A stretch of DNA of 64,000 nt from Symbiodinium natans (lineage: Eukaryota > Sar > Dinophyceae > Suessiales > Symbiodiniaceae), in the NCBI GenBank assembly GCA_905221605.1, contig CAJNDS010001112.1, forward strand, positions 1,318,972 to 1,382,971, in the 5' to 3' direction. Below the pieces are notes generated by a model, which worked only from the letters and a program-made list of their open reading frames with translations, made no database searches and was not told the DNA's origin. Below, piece after piece: positions 1-10,675 of the stretch. The first letter of the stretch is position 1. Each line of letters opens with the position of its first letter. A program made the position numbers and the translations under genes.

Positions 1-1
1 A

Positions 2-532
2 GCTCGGTCCGTGGAGGGCTACTACCGAATCAAGGGCTCCACCGAGTTCTGCATCGAGCGCGCCATTGCCTTTGCTCCCTATGCTGACTGCATTTGGATG
101 GAGACTGGCAAGCCGATCCTGGCGCAGGCCACGCAGTTCGCGAAGGAGGTCCGTGGCGCAGTGCCTCACCAGATGCTTTCTTACAACCTTAGCCCGTCCT
201 TCAACTGGGACACCGCCGGCATGACCGATGCTCAGATGGAGTCCTTCATCTGGGACCTGGCCAAGCTCGGCTTCTGCTGGCAGTTCATCACCTTGGCAGG
301 CTTCCACTGCGATGCTTTGAACATTGACCTCTTCGCCAAGGAGTATGCCAAGCGAGGTGCGGCCGCGTACGTGCAGATGATCCAGCGCAAGGAGCGCGAG
401 CACAAGGTGGAGACCCTTACCCACCAGAAGTGGAGCGGCTCTGAGATCGTGGACGAGATGGGCAACATCGTCAGCGGCGGACTTTCCTCCACCGGCATCA
501 TGTCTGCCGGTGTCACGGAGAAGCAGTTCTAA
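2..532 (+). CDS. ICL: Isocitrate lyase copy 1, C-terminal fragment of last exon (ICL1)
   Basis: Glyoxylate-cycle enzyme that splits isocitrate into glyoxylate and succinate. The window opens inside the last exon; the frame runs from base 2 to a TAA at 530-532. The protein is almost identical to the C-terminal 176 residues of the two complete copies downstream, including [19 protein letters not shown] and the terminal GVTEKQF, all typical of eukaryotic-type ICL. Compared with copies 2 and 3 there are a handful of silent changes (for example GCT for GCC near 78, CGT for CGC near 154) and TAA replaces TGA. The 3' flank differs completely from that of copies 2 and 3. It is the first of at least three head-to-tail ICL genes; its upstream exons lie outside the window. 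Confidence 0.95.
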   Translation, partial: ARSVEGYYRIKGSTEFCIERAIAFAPYADCIWMETGKPILAQATQFAKEVRGAVPHQMLSYNLSPSFNWDTAGMTDAQMESFIWDLAKLGFCWQFITLAGFHCDALNIDLFAKEYAKRGAAAYVQMIQRKEREHKVETLTHQKWSGSEIVDEMGNIVSGGLSSTGIMSAGVTEKQF

Positions 533-538
533 GCTGCT

Positions 539-553
539 GTAGCCGTTTTGGCT
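539..553 (+). other. DinoSL-like 15-mer just after the ICL1 stop
   Basis: Seven bases after the stop codon, GTAGCCGTTTTGGCT matches the core of the dinoflagellate spliced leader (CCGTAGCCATTTTGGCTCAAG) at 14 of 15 positions; the last four leader bases do not match. It could be a relic of a reverse-transcribed trans-spliced mRNA or chance. No ORF begins just downstream. Confidence 0.25.
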
Positions 554-951
554 GGCACAGAGCGTGCCTGGCATGCTTGGAGAGTAGATGCTCAGGCACC
601 CGGGTTTTTCGTTAGTTCCTAGCCTGACAGGTTTTCGTAGCAACAGTGTTTTGCAGAGGGTAACAGGGCGACCTGCCTATCGGCCGGCAAGGTCGGAGTG
701 TTAAGATGCATGTTGCAGCTGAAGACTTTCTTTGATGGTGTAGGAAGTGCCTTAGATATCAATTGAGGGAATCTCGTGTCGTGGAGTAAACACAGACAGG
801 TCTTGCCCAGGCCCTGTACTTTTGGCACCGTGGTCGCGGTACATTCGGAGCTTTCTTGTCTTCGCTTGGCGTGCGGCCAATTTCAAGAACCAGACCCGAT
901 GCGGCTCTCGCAGTCAGCAAAAAATGCCCGACACAGTTTATTTTTTGTCTC

Positions 952-1001
952 TCCCTCTCCCTCCCTCTCCCTCTCCCTCTCCCTCTTTGCGCTCCCTCAT
1001 G
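952..1001 (+). repeat. Pyrimidine hexamer microsatellite (CTCCCT)n
   Basis: CTCCCT units follow the ICL1 3' flank and precede the retroelement remnant. A second, similar tract lies at about 1821-1885. The 534-1030 interval holds no convincing exon. Confidence 0.85.
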
Positions 1002-1032
1002 CTTGCCTACGCGCCTCCCTGATGGTGCTCAC

Positions 1033-1470
1033 ATGCCCGGTTTCGAACGGGTCGCTCTCGACTTTGCCATCGTCAATGCTCTTGGCGAGGGACATTGGCG
1101 TACCACCTTTGATGCTGATGGGACGGCTGCTGCTCAGGCATATGGGGAGCGCAAACGCGGCCACCTCAACACTGCTGCCCTTTGTCAGCACGCCGGAGTG
1201 CGATTCCAACCACTTGTCCTCACCGCACAGGGAACCATCACGGCTGAGGGTGCCGCAGTGCTTCACCGCATTGCTGAGGCTGCATCCAATGCTGAGGGAG
1301 CCTGCGTTTCAGCTCTCTTTGAGGACCTCCTCGAGCGGATAGCCGTTCTGATTGCGCGAGCCAATGGGCGCGCAGTCGCGCGGCGCCTGCGATCGCACAG
1401 CGCGGGTGCGTCCGCTGCGGGCGCAGCCATTGCGGCTGCTGCGGTACTCCAAGATGCTGGGGATCAGTGA
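1033..1470 (+). pseudogene. LINE-like reverse-transcriptase polyprotein, C-terminal remnant
   Basis: An open frame ends at TGA 1468-1470. Its alanine-rich sequence has the layout I associate with the C-terminal tail of dinoflagellate non-LTR retrotransposon ORFs: an ALDFAIVNAL segment, then GEGHWRTTFDADG, an AAQAYGERKRGHLNTAALC helix, a VRFQPLVLTAQGT strand, and a long helix ending FEDLLERIAVLIARANGRAVARR. No polymerase catalytic motif lies upstream in the window; the frame runs back into the CTCCCT microsatellite at about 950-1000. It is therefore a 5'-truncated copy, the usual fate of LINE insertions. No poly(A) tail or target duplication was identified. The family assignment is from memory of the tail's appearance and could be wrong; an ordinary exon is the alternative. 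Confidence 0.5.
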
Positions 1471-1820
1471 TTGGGGAGATGGGGGAGACCGCAGTTCGTC
1501 GACGGGTTCTCGGCCTGCTTCTTTCTCAGCATGCTGCCGGTGCTGCCGCACATAGGCCTAGCTTGTCCGCATCGTCTCCTGAGCCCTGCCCTCGTGCGCT
1601 CATCTGGCCCGTTGTATGAGCCAAATCGAGTTCTCACAATGATTCTCACACTTCTCGGTCTGTCCCTGGTGGTAGGCGTTTCCGCCTGCGGTCTGCTGGG
1701 GGGTGTTTTTCTGTTTGTTTCCTCACATCTCTCACAAGCAGGGTTTGTGTGTGTGTATGTTACACGTTGTTTCATGTCGTAGCTCGCCAGTCGGGTGAGT
1801 ACATGGCACCTGTTGAGATA

Positions 1821-1885
1821 TCTCCCTCTCCCTCTTCCTCTCCCTCTCCCTCTCCCTCTCCCTCTCCCTCTCCCTATCCTTTTCT
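1821..1885 (+). repeat. Pyrimidine microsatellite (CTCCCT)n
   Basis: Second CTCCCT/CTTCCT tract. The 1471-2040 interval otherwise holds only unremarkable sequence with short open frames on both strands and no recognisable exon. Confidence 0.8.
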
Positions 1886-2051
1886 CCCTCTCTCTGTATA
1901 TGCAACACGCACAAAGACACGGGTTTCGGCTTTTGGGAGGAAGTACTTTGTGATTTTGACCCACAGGTCGCAGATGCCGATCGTGGGTTGGCCAGACGGA
2001 AAGCAACAACCTGAGCCCTGAAAGAGATGAGCTTTGGCTAGGATCCATCCC

Positions 2052-2165
2052 CCCAAGCCCTAAACCCTGAATCCTAAACCTAAACCCGAAACCCTAAACC
2101 AAATCCTAAACCCTAAACCCTTCCAGCCAAGAAGACATCCCTCTAAGCCCTAAACCCTCAACCCA
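2052..2165 (+). repeat. Degenerate CCCTAAA array
   Basis: C-rich strand telomere-type heptamers with many single-base variants. A short possible exon follows (ATG at 2199, MDVGAQGAVRRAG), too short to support. Confidence 0.8.
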
Positions 2166-2582
2166 ACTAGCCGAGAAGACGGGGGCCCCAAAGGAACATG
2201 GACGTCGGAGCGCAGGGAGCCGTGCGACGCGCCGGCGGCCGTGAGTTGGAGGTGGGCAGATGCCTGTGCTTGGGGTAGACGTGGGGGTTTCCCTACTTTG
2301 GGGGTCCCTTATAAAAGGGATTCTATTCTATTTTGGGGTATAAAAGGAGTACCCCCTGGTTTGCATGCCCACATGGCTTTTTAGCACTAGGGGTTCAAGG
2401 CCGGGGACTAGGGTTGAGTGTTTAAGTAATTCGCTGACATCACCAAGCCCGGGCGACGCACACAACAGTCAGGCGGGTTTAGTTTTCGTTTTTCAGCGTG
2501 CAAGGGCTTGGGGTTTGGTGGCTTGGCTTCCTTTTTCAGGGAGTGCACTGTCCAGCGAAGCAATTCACCGTAGCCTTTCGAC

Positions 2583-2760
2583 CAAACCCTAAACCCTAAA
2601 CCCTAAACCCCAAACCCCAAACCCTAGACCCTAAACCCTAAACCCTAAACCCTAAACCCTAAACCCTCAACCCTAATCCCTAAACCCTAAACTCCAAACC
2701 CTACACCCTAAACCCCAAACCCCAAACCCTAAAACCTAAACCCTAAACCCTAAACCCTAT
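2583..2760 (+). repeat. CCCTAAA telomere-type array
   Basis: About 25 heptamers with occasional CCCCAAA and CCCTACA variants, ending directly before a possible exon at about 2765. Confidence 0.95.
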
Positions 2761-2764
2761 AAGA

Positions 2765-5700
2765 TTCTTTTGTGTGGAAAAGGAAGCCATCGCACAGCTC
2801 CAGCGCCACTGGGAGCCCGTGCCGGTGACTTTTGCCGCTTGGACCTGGGGAGTGCCGCTGGCTGTAGGGGAGGTTTAGGGTTCATAGGGTTCATAGGGTT
2901 CTTAGGGTTCTTAGGGTTCATAGGGTTCATAGGGTTCTTAGGGTTCTTAGGGTTCTTAGGGTTCTTAGGGTTCATAGGGTTCATAGGGTTCAGAGGGTTC
3001 AGAGGGTTCAGAGGGTTCATAGGGTTCATAGGGTTCATAGGCTTCATAGGGTTCATAGGCTTCATAGGGTTTGTTCATAGGGTTTGTTCATAGGGTTTGT
3101 TCATAGGGTTTGTTCAGAGGGTTTGTTCATAGGGTTTGTTCATAGGGTTTGTTCATAGGGTTGGTTCATAGGGTTGGTTCATAGGGTTGTTTCATAGGGT
3201 TGGTTCATAGGGTTGGTTCATAGGGTTGGTTCATAGGGTTTGTTCATTGGGTTTGTTCATTGGGTTGGTTCATAGGGTTGGTTCATAGGGTTCATAGGGT
3301 TCATAGGGTTCATAGGGTTCATAGGGTTCATAGGGTTCATAGGGTTCATAGGGTTTATAGGGTTCATAGGGTTCATAGGGTTCATAGGGTTCATAGTTTA
3401 GGTGTTTAGGGTGTCTCGCCGCGCAGCGGCAGTAAGTACCATGTGTAAATGGCGCCCCGACACACCCAGGGGTGGGTTGGGGGAGGGGGGGGGGGGGCGG
3501 CGTGTAATGCGAAGGCATATATTCTCAATGCCGTCCAACGACTTTCATTGGTACTGGGTTTCTTTCTCCCTCCCGCTGTGAGCTTTCACAGGCCACCACC
3601 CAGACCATTGCCTTTTAGGGTTTAGGGCTGCCGCCCTCGATTCCCACCATCAAACGGGGCCAGGTGAGGTTTCGGGAGGCAGGGGGGGTTTAGGGTTTAG
3701 GGTTCAAGGGTTCAGGGTTTCGGGCTTAGGGTTCAGGGTTCCAGGGTTTAGGGTTCAGGGTCTCGGGTTTTGGATTCAGGGTTCTTCCGGGAGGCTTAGG
3801 CTCCAGGGTTCTGGGGTGCCAGGGGCTTTCGGGGTGGAGGGTTTCAGGGTTGAGGGATCAGAGGGTGCTTCGGCAGGTAACAAAGGGAGGAAGAGCCCAA
3901 AAACTCCCAAGTTTGAAAGCCCTGAGAATAGCCCCGGGCATGAACCCCCCCCACAGGCCTTGCAGCCCTCCACGTTCGTGAGGACTTCATAATACGCTCA
4001 AGGCAAATGAAAACAATCCTGAAGCCTTGGCTTGTTTGCGAGATCCCAAAACAAAGCACCCGAAGCCCTATATAACCTTGTCGCATCGCCCAGGTCACTG
4101 GCGGACAGCTCTCTGAGCTTTATCTGCAAAGAGCCCCTGCAACCTCGTTTGAACGCTCAAAACCCTCTGAGCCCCTGACAACAGCTCCCCTCAAAACCTG
4201 CCCGGTCCTCGGGCAACTGCTGCTTTTCAGCCTCAAAAAGAAGCCTGCAACCCCAAACCCCAAACCCCAAACCCTGAACCTTGAAACGCCTAAGCAGGCG
4301 TTGGGCCAGCCTTAGCCCTGAACCCTGAACCCTGAACCCTGAACCCTGAACCCTGAACCCTGAACCCTGAACCCTGAACCCTGAACCCTAAACCCTGAAC
4401 CCTGAACCCTAAACCCTAAACCCTCACCCTAAACCCTAAACCCGAATCCCCCTCGACGGCCCAGGAGAAGGTGGCACTGACGCTGACGGAGATCCCGTCG
4501 ACCGTGCTGCGCGTGTTCCAGAACTTCCAATCGGCTCCTCGACCGCTCTGGGAGGGTCTTGAGGGTTTAAGGCTTAGGGTCTTGAGGGTTTAGGGTCTGA
4601 CAGTTTGTGCGAATAGCACACACATGCATATACTTACTGTGTTTGCAACAAATGCGTGGGGCTTCTGTAGGTCTGATGGGGTTGCAGGAAGCACCCCTGC
4701 TTTAGGAGACGGTGGAACATGTAGCTGTGACTCTCGAGGTCTTGTGATTGAGGATTTGCCCCCGGGGGCGTTGCGTTCTGAGTTGCTACTGCTTGCCGCT
4801 GCTGGGCAGGACGAGGAGGATCGGCATATGGCTCTGATGTCGTGACTTGTCAAGGGACTAAAGGAGCGACCCTTACAAGGGACTTTAAGGGGTACTTTGG
4901 TTTGCAGAGACTAAGGTACAAGTAGGGGTTATACAAGGGAATAAGATCAAGCGTCCCTTTCAGGGGTCCCTCCTTATGCCCCTTAAATTGAGTGTGCATC
5001 CGGAGGCAGTGCTAAGTATTTGGGTCCTCAAAAAGTGCTGCCAGCCTTTGTGACTTGTAAAGTTTATTGAAGTACGGTGGCCCATAATTATGCATGGAAA
5101 AAGTCTTTGCCAGAGGTTTCTGCCCGTATGGCTCAACACGAGTTCCCTAACCCCTCGGTTTTTAAGGTCTGAACCAAGGGGCTTCGTAATTCAGAGAGGG
5201 TTTAGGGTTTAGGGTTTAGGGTCAGTTCCGCAGTCTTGGAGCCCCTACCGTTCAAAAGTCGGGTGTGTCTGAGGTGGCTTGACCGACTGCATGATGAGCT
5301 CCTCAGCGCAGTGCGCCTTGTTTTGCGTTAGACAAACCCTAACAAAAGGGGGAACGTTCCAACCTAAAACCCTAAACCTAACTTGAGGATCCTAACTTTT
5401 TTGGATCCTGGGAGGACAACAGGAAGTGGTGCCGGTACAAAGATCCTACACAACAAAGAAAACCACCTGAGACCCGAAAGCCCACAGACTTTGGCCCTCT
5501 TGGCAGCCCAGTGGTACCCTTTACCCCTTTTTTTGTTTATGGTTTCCCTTCCCTTATAAACATAACCAACCCAAACAAGGGCACCCTTATCACAGTATGG
5601 TTGCCGGGCTTCCATGCCCCCGAAGGCTCCCCAACTCGAACGCCAAAACTCCCCAAGCCCTTGCGCCCATCTGCAAGCTTCCCAGAGACGCATACAAGTG

Positions 5701-8700
5701 TCCTCAGGAGAATCGCCCTCAAAGCATCTCTGAGGTCCTTATTGCAGCTGAAGAATGCCCCCCCCCATCTGAGACTTAGTGCAAGGAACCTCCCCCCCCC
5801 CTTTGTGAGGAAGCGAAGAAGCTTCTTTCGCCGCAGGGTTTAGGGTTTAGGGTTTAGGGTTTAGGGTTTAGGGTTTAGGGTTTAGGGGTTTAGGGTTTAG
5901 GGTTCATCGAGCTTAAGGCGAGCCGCGGGGCACCGCACCCTGGCCATGCCGACGTTGTGTACAGGCGGCATCGGCATCCCTGTGCAGTTTGCCTCCCGGA
6001 AGCAAGTGGGTTTAGGGTTTAGGGTTTAGGGTTTAGGGTTTAGGGTTTAGGGTTTATGGTATTTGTGCCGGTTTTCAGGGGTGGCGAGTCTTGCTTTGAG
6101 AGGGGTGTTCGGTGGGAGCCTGGGTTGATTTTTTTTTAATATACTTGTTTTTGTCCCCAAGCAGTAGACTGATGGGGGTTCTGAATTCTCAACTGCTCCG
6201 AAGGTTCCAGGGATATCCGAGCTAGGCCTGCCGAGCTTCCCGTGGTTTGTGTTTCCCCCCCCTTGCTTCCCTCTGACCGAAGAGAGGTGGTGACGATCTG
6301 TCGGCAGGCGCCTTCATAGCCCTGAGGCCTAAACGCCCTGAGCCCGAAGGCCGTTTGAAGCCTAAACCCCAAACCCCAAACCCCAAACCCTGAACCCCGA
6401 ACTCGGCCCTAAACCCTAAACCCTAAACCCTAAACCCTAAACCCCAAACCTGAAACCCCAAACCCCAAACCCTAAACCGCAAACCCTAAGCCCTAAAGGA
6501 GAGTCGAGCGCACCCCTGCAGCAAGCCGAGGTAGGGGTGGCCGCGGCCCGGAGCGTGTACCGCGACTTCTTGGCAAATCCAGCCGAAGCCTGGCTTCATG
6601 TCGGGGTTAGGGTTTAGGGTTTAGGGTTTAGGGTTTAGGGTTAAGGGTTTAGGGTTTAGGGTTTAGGGTTTAGGGTTTGGGGTTTAGTCTTTAGGCCGTA
6701 AAAAGTTTTTTAGGGGTTTGGGGTTTAGGGTTGGGAGGTTCTCCCTTATACTGCAGTCCTTAATGGGGATTGTGGTACCCCCTACTAGAATCCCTATTAA
6801 GGACTGTTAGTATACTGTTAGTACAAGGGGGAACATCCCAAGTTTAGGGTTTCGTTTGGGCCGTATAAGGGTTTCTAGGTGCAGGCGCGAGACCGGAAGC
6901 AAACAAAGGGGTTCTTAGGGTTGGGGGTTTGCCGGGCACGCTCCCCTACCCCAGAGCGACACGCCCGAGGACCCTCTACGAGTTCGCATCTGCTGCTTCG
7001 AGCCCGGCCATCTTCACATGGTACGAGACACTCCGACGCATGCGTTCCGGGGTTTGGGATGCCAGGCAGAGGGCGAATCGTTTACGAATCTGGTTGCAGA
7101 AGGACGCAGCCGCCCTTGTCTTCAGCATACGAATGCATACGAGACCGAATGTGTCAAACTTGCACGGTGTTGCCATTCACAGCTGGGTTTAGGGTTTGTG
7201 GTGTACGGCCTTTAGGGCTTAGGGCCGAGCTCGCGGGGTTAAAAAGGGTTTAGGGTAGAATGGAACCCGATCGGAGCTCTGTCGCCTCTGTGTCATGCAA
7301 GAAGGCGATCAAGGACGAGATAGTTGACAACTTCTACCGCCCCGAGTCCGCTGAGGACTTCCGCAGCCATGATGTTTTGCAGAAGCTGCCGTGCAGGGTA
7401 CAAACATGGCTTCCCCCCCAACCCAGAATTCTAAGCTCTCTGTGCCCGGCAATGCCGAACCCTAAACCCTAAACCCTAAACCCTAAACCCTAAAGCCTAA
7501 ACCCTAAACCCTAAACCCGTCCACAAGTACCCAGGATTTGGTGGCACTCCTGCAGCGGCTGGGTGCTCAGTTCGAAGCAGCTGCAGCCACCAAGTCCCCG
7601 AATTCCCACCTCCGAACAAGCCACGCTGCTCCGCTTCGGGTTTAGGGTTTAGGGTTTAGGGTTTAGGGTTTAGGGTTTAGGGTTTAGGGTTTAGGGTTTA
7701 GGGTTTAGGGTTTAGGGTTTAGGGTTTAGGGTTCCTCTTCCCGCAGACAAGACGACCTAATTCGTAGCACCTTCGAAGCTCTGTAACTCTAACCCCTCAA
7801 CCTCTCAGACCCCTGAACCGGTCAGAGAAGCCTTCGGGACCGAGGTCCAATCGAGATGGCCGCCCGCCTAGTCCCAACGAGGACTGTGGAAGTCTGTGTG
7901 TCAGAGGTTTCAAGCTCTGAGCGTCGGCAAGGGATGTCGGGTTTAGGGAGAGAGGCCCACTAGTTGCGGGTTGAGGAGAATAAGGGGCTGGATGGGGCCA
8001 AAGTTGTTTCGGGCCCAATTGCAGTGGACATTTCTGGCTTGTGGTGAAGGGTACGTTTTCAACGGTTGGCTCAGAGGGCATCGGGGTCGAAATCACATTG
8101 CTCAAGAAGGTTTTCCGGTGGGTCGGGTCTTCCCGCTTCTTGCGAAGCCCTTCCCTCCTCCCTCCCCTTCCTTTCCCCTTCCCTCCCCCTTCCTTTCCCC
8201 TTCCCTCCCCCTTCCCTCCCTCTTCCCTCCTCCTTCCCTCCCCCTTCCCTCCCCCTTCACCCCCTTCCCGCCTCTGCAATCTTGTCTGATGCAACTCCCC
8301 GGGCATGCGCGAGATGTGAGACTGTAAGCCTGCGAGTAGAAGCATGCCTGCAGGCACATGCGATGCCACACTGCAGGGCCTTAATCCGAAACTAATGCCC
8401 TTGAAGCAGGACCCTACCTCCGAGGACGACTTGACGATGATGTTGTAGCAACCCCCGGCGTTCTTGCCCCCCATTTGGGGGTTTGCACAACCTAAAGGGT
8501 CCAAGGTACAACCCCTAGATGTTATTCTATGTTGTATTGTTTTGTATTGTGTTGTATTGTACTTGCTGTCTTGTATCGTATGGTATGGTATTGTATTGTA
8601 CTGTAACGCAAATATGTCATGCATACAGAAATAAGCAGACATAGGCACAGGCATACACATATGCCGAAACATATGCAGGCCTACCTATGCATGTGTGTGA

Positions 8701-10325
8701 TTTATGTTTTTCTGTATAGGTAAGGTTCGACACACGAGGCCTGCCGATGGAGGCCAAGCTCGAGTACAACCTTGGACTTAGGGGAGGAATTCCGGCGTCC
8801 CAGCCGCTGAGCCCTCCACCCCTGCCTGCACCGTGTACAAAGGTAAGGAGGCTGGGTAGGTAGTGTCAAACGTAGACCCCGAACCCTACGCTTTCCTTCT
8901 CACCTCCATCGGTTTCGAGCGGCTAGAGAGGTTACACACTACAAGGCCACAAGGCCTCCCAGAGCCCTGCTCCCGACACGACCTCGCAAGCCTCCCGAGA
9001 CGCTCCGGAAGACTGCCTAGCTATTTGACGCCCAGCGCGGGCAACGCGCCCTGGACTTTAAACACAACACCTCAGTTCTTTCCGAAGAACAACAAAGAAA
9101 TATGGGGGAGTTTCCGAAATTCGGGGTACCTTGTTGGGGTCCTTAATCATGAGGAAATCCTACTCTTTGGGGACTGTATTCGGCCCCCTTTGCCTCCGTC
9201 TTCCCCGCACAAGCCCTGAACCTCGAAGTGTCCAAGTTTGGCTCAGCGGTCTCTGACCAAGCCCCTGCATGTGATGAGCCACGAGGACCTCGAACCCCCC
9301 CCCCCCCCCAAAAGGAGTGTCCCAGTGGGCCCATTCTCCCTTTTTTGAGATCCTCGGTTCCTTAGATTGGGTTCCTTAAACAGCTACTCAATACCTCAAA
9401 AAGTCTACTGGAAGATTCCAGTTCTGGGGACCCGCCAATATCCCCAACGCTCGGCCACCGCAGCTGCTTAAGCTGGGGAGGACGGCTTAGGGGGTTCCCA
9501 TGTTCCATTCCATGAGACGCTGCGCGACCGTTGGACTATGGGACCACGAGTCCCTGCAGAACCTGACCGGTTTCGGATAAGCAGCTCCAAAGCTTGTGGC
9601 GGTCTTTGGGTTTCAGGGTTAGGGAGGATGCACAAGGGATGCGTTCACTTAGAGGAAACGGGTCCCGGAGCTTGAAGCGCACTACCGCATCCCGATTTCC
9701 CGATCCCTTGCGCTCGCCGCGCCACCCGCGCGATGGTCGGCATGGGGGCGGAAGATGGCGCAGGCGCTGCCCCGAATGTGGTAGGCAAGAGACTTGATCC
9801 AAAGCCCGAAGCTCCGCGCCCAAAGACTTGAGGGTTCGGGCTGGTTCCTGTCGGGTTGGAGTTCAAAGGAGCATACGAGGGGCTCCGAAACTTTGATGCG
9901 GTGTCCTCTGGAAGGATATGAGTATGATGGAAATAGGCAGATTCATGAGGAGCCAAGCTGCACGTGCCCCCTCCGCCTCAGGCGCCCAGCGAAAAGTGGC
10001 CGGGGGGCCTGAGGTGCAACAGGTTTCAAGCCCTGAGTTCCCAAAACCCTAAACCCCAAACCCCAAACCCCAAACCCTAAACCCTAAACCCTAAACCCTA
10101 AACCCTAAACCCTAAACCCTAAACCCTAACCCCTAAACCCCTAAAACCCTAAGCCCCTAAGCCCCTAAGCCCTAAACCAGCAGCAGCCCGGGTGGCCAAG
10201 AAAAGGAAGCAACTCAAATTCGTCCTGCCGCCATCTTCCCAGAGCCCGAAAGCAAATCTCCCGCCCGTCTCCGCGTTGAACCCTTCCGGCGCCTTGGACT
10301 TGGACCAGGACTTGTATCAGCCGGG
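2765..10325 (+). CDS. Unidentified multi-exon gene(s), scattered exons
   Basis: I do not recognise the product. Candidate exons with good codon bias and AG acceptors, in order: about 2765-2872 (LQRHWEPVPVTFAAWTWG), 4465-4550 (VALTLTEIPSTVLRVFQNF), about 5918-6005 (LAMPTLCTGGIGIPVQ), about 6526-6600 (AAARSVYRDFLANPAEAWL), 7312-7396 (DEIVDNFYRPESAEDF), about 7545-7640 (LVALLQRLGAQFEAAAA), 8725-8842 (FDTRGLPMEAKLEYNLG, with a clean GTAAGG donor) and about 10187-10324 (VAKKRKQLKFVLPPSSQ, then proline-rich). All lie on the + strand between ICL1 and ICL2, and most are flanked by CCCTAAA upstream and TTTAGGG downstream. They may belong to one long gene or several. No start, stop or catalytic motif was identified, so treat the span as an exon cluster. 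Confidence 0.4.
2873..3410 (+). repeat. Degenerate GGGTTCATA minisatellite with 9- and 13-base units
   Basis: Starts as 9-base units GGGTTCATA/GGGTTCTTA, changes to 13-base units GGGTTTGTTCATA and GGGTTGGTTCATA (about 3065-3290), and returns to the 9-mer. It looks like a mutated TTTAGGG derivative that amplified locally. Open frames on both strands (FIGFIGFLGF and EPYEPYEPY repeats) are products of the repeat. Confidence 0.9.
3650..3860 (+). repeat. Degenerate TTTAGGG/TTCAGGG tract
   Basis: Loose G-rich heptamers and their variants. The 3411-4310 interval otherwise shows no gene I can support. Confidence 0.6.
4314..4445 (+). repeat. CCCTGAA then CCCTAAA array
   Basis: Nine or more near-perfect CCCTGAA heptamers followed by CCCTAAA. 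The array ends 20 bases before a candidate exon at 4465. The 4560-5830 stretch downstream has scattered repeats and no supported exon. Confidence 0.9.
5836..5903 (+). repeat. TTTAGGG array
   Basis: About nine heptamers. A second block at 6007-6057 follows a candidate exon. Confidence 0.9.
6363..6498 (+). repeat. CCCTAAA/CCCCAAA array
   Basis: Precedes the candidate exon at about 6526; a TTTAGGG array (6604-6690) follows that exon. Confidence 0.9.
6604..6690 (+). repeat. TTTAGGG array
   Basis: About eleven heptamers immediately after the candidate exon ending near 6600. Confidence 0.9.
6731..6841 (+). mobile_element. Inverted-repeat MITE, 8-bp duplication family, copy A
   Basis: About 111 bp with ends TTGGGAGGTTCTCCCTTATA and ...AAGGGGGAACATCCCAA, and internal inverted AGTCCTTAATRGGGAT-type arms. 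It is flanked by GTTTAGGG at 6723-6730 and 6842-6849, an 8-bp direct repeat as in hAT-type elements, although the host here is itself TTTAGGG repeat. Copies B and C are at 12921-13019 and 28828-29033. Confidence 0.75.
7458..7519 (+). repeat. CCCTAAA array
   Basis: Upstream of the candidate exon at about 7545; a TTTAGGG array follows that exon. Confidence 0.9.
7637..7732 (+). repeat. TTTAGGG array
   Basis: Thirteen near-perfect heptamers starting at the end of the candidate exon. The following 7735-8720 stretch holds CCCTTC-type pyrimidine repeats (8150-8265) and TATTG-rich sequence (8520-8600), with no supported exon. Confidence 0.95.
8150..8265 (+). repeat. CTTCCCTCCC pyrimidine repeat
   Basis: Imperfect CCCTTCCCTCCC units. 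Long open frames on both strands here come from the repeat's low complexity. Between 8843 and 10,040 I see no supported exon. Confidence 0.85.
10043..10180 (+). repeat. CCCCAAA/CCCTAAA array
   Basis: Directly upstream of the candidate exon at 10187; TTTAGGG (10323-10362) follows it. Confidence 0.9.
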
Positions 10326-10675
10326 TTTAGGGTTTAGGGTTTAGGGTTTAGGGTTTAAGGGGTTCAGGGTTTAGGAGGTTTGGGGTCCTGGGTTCAAAGA
10401 GGGACTTAGGATGAAAGATTTGCTGTGAGTCCTGCGCCTTGGAGCAGAGGAGGGAGGCGGGGGTTGAGGGCTGAGGGCTCGGGCGGCTAGGAGCCTTTGG
10501 CAGTTTGGCTCTGGGTTCAGGGTTCAGGGTTTAGGGTTTAGGGTTTAGGGTTTACGACACATCCAGGCGAGGATTCACGCAAGCCTGCAGCAAAAAGGGT
10601 TTAGGGTCTAGGGTTTAGGGTTTAGGGTTTAGGGTGGGAACTGGCTGAGTTGGCTACCAGCCGAGGTGTCCCACC

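Noticed and set aside
1464-2048. 194-codon minus-strand ORF
   Set aside because: Contains an Arg-Gly run from the CTCCCT repeat and has no recognisable domain.
2757-3093. Overlapping ORFs with NPMNP and FIGFLGF repeats
   Set aside because: Translations of the GGGTTCATA minisatellite.
7797-8672. 291-codon minus-strand ORF
   Set aside because: Runs through the CTTCCC repeat and TATTG-rich DNA, giving low-complexity EGRG and NTTQY strings; no domain, no splice context.
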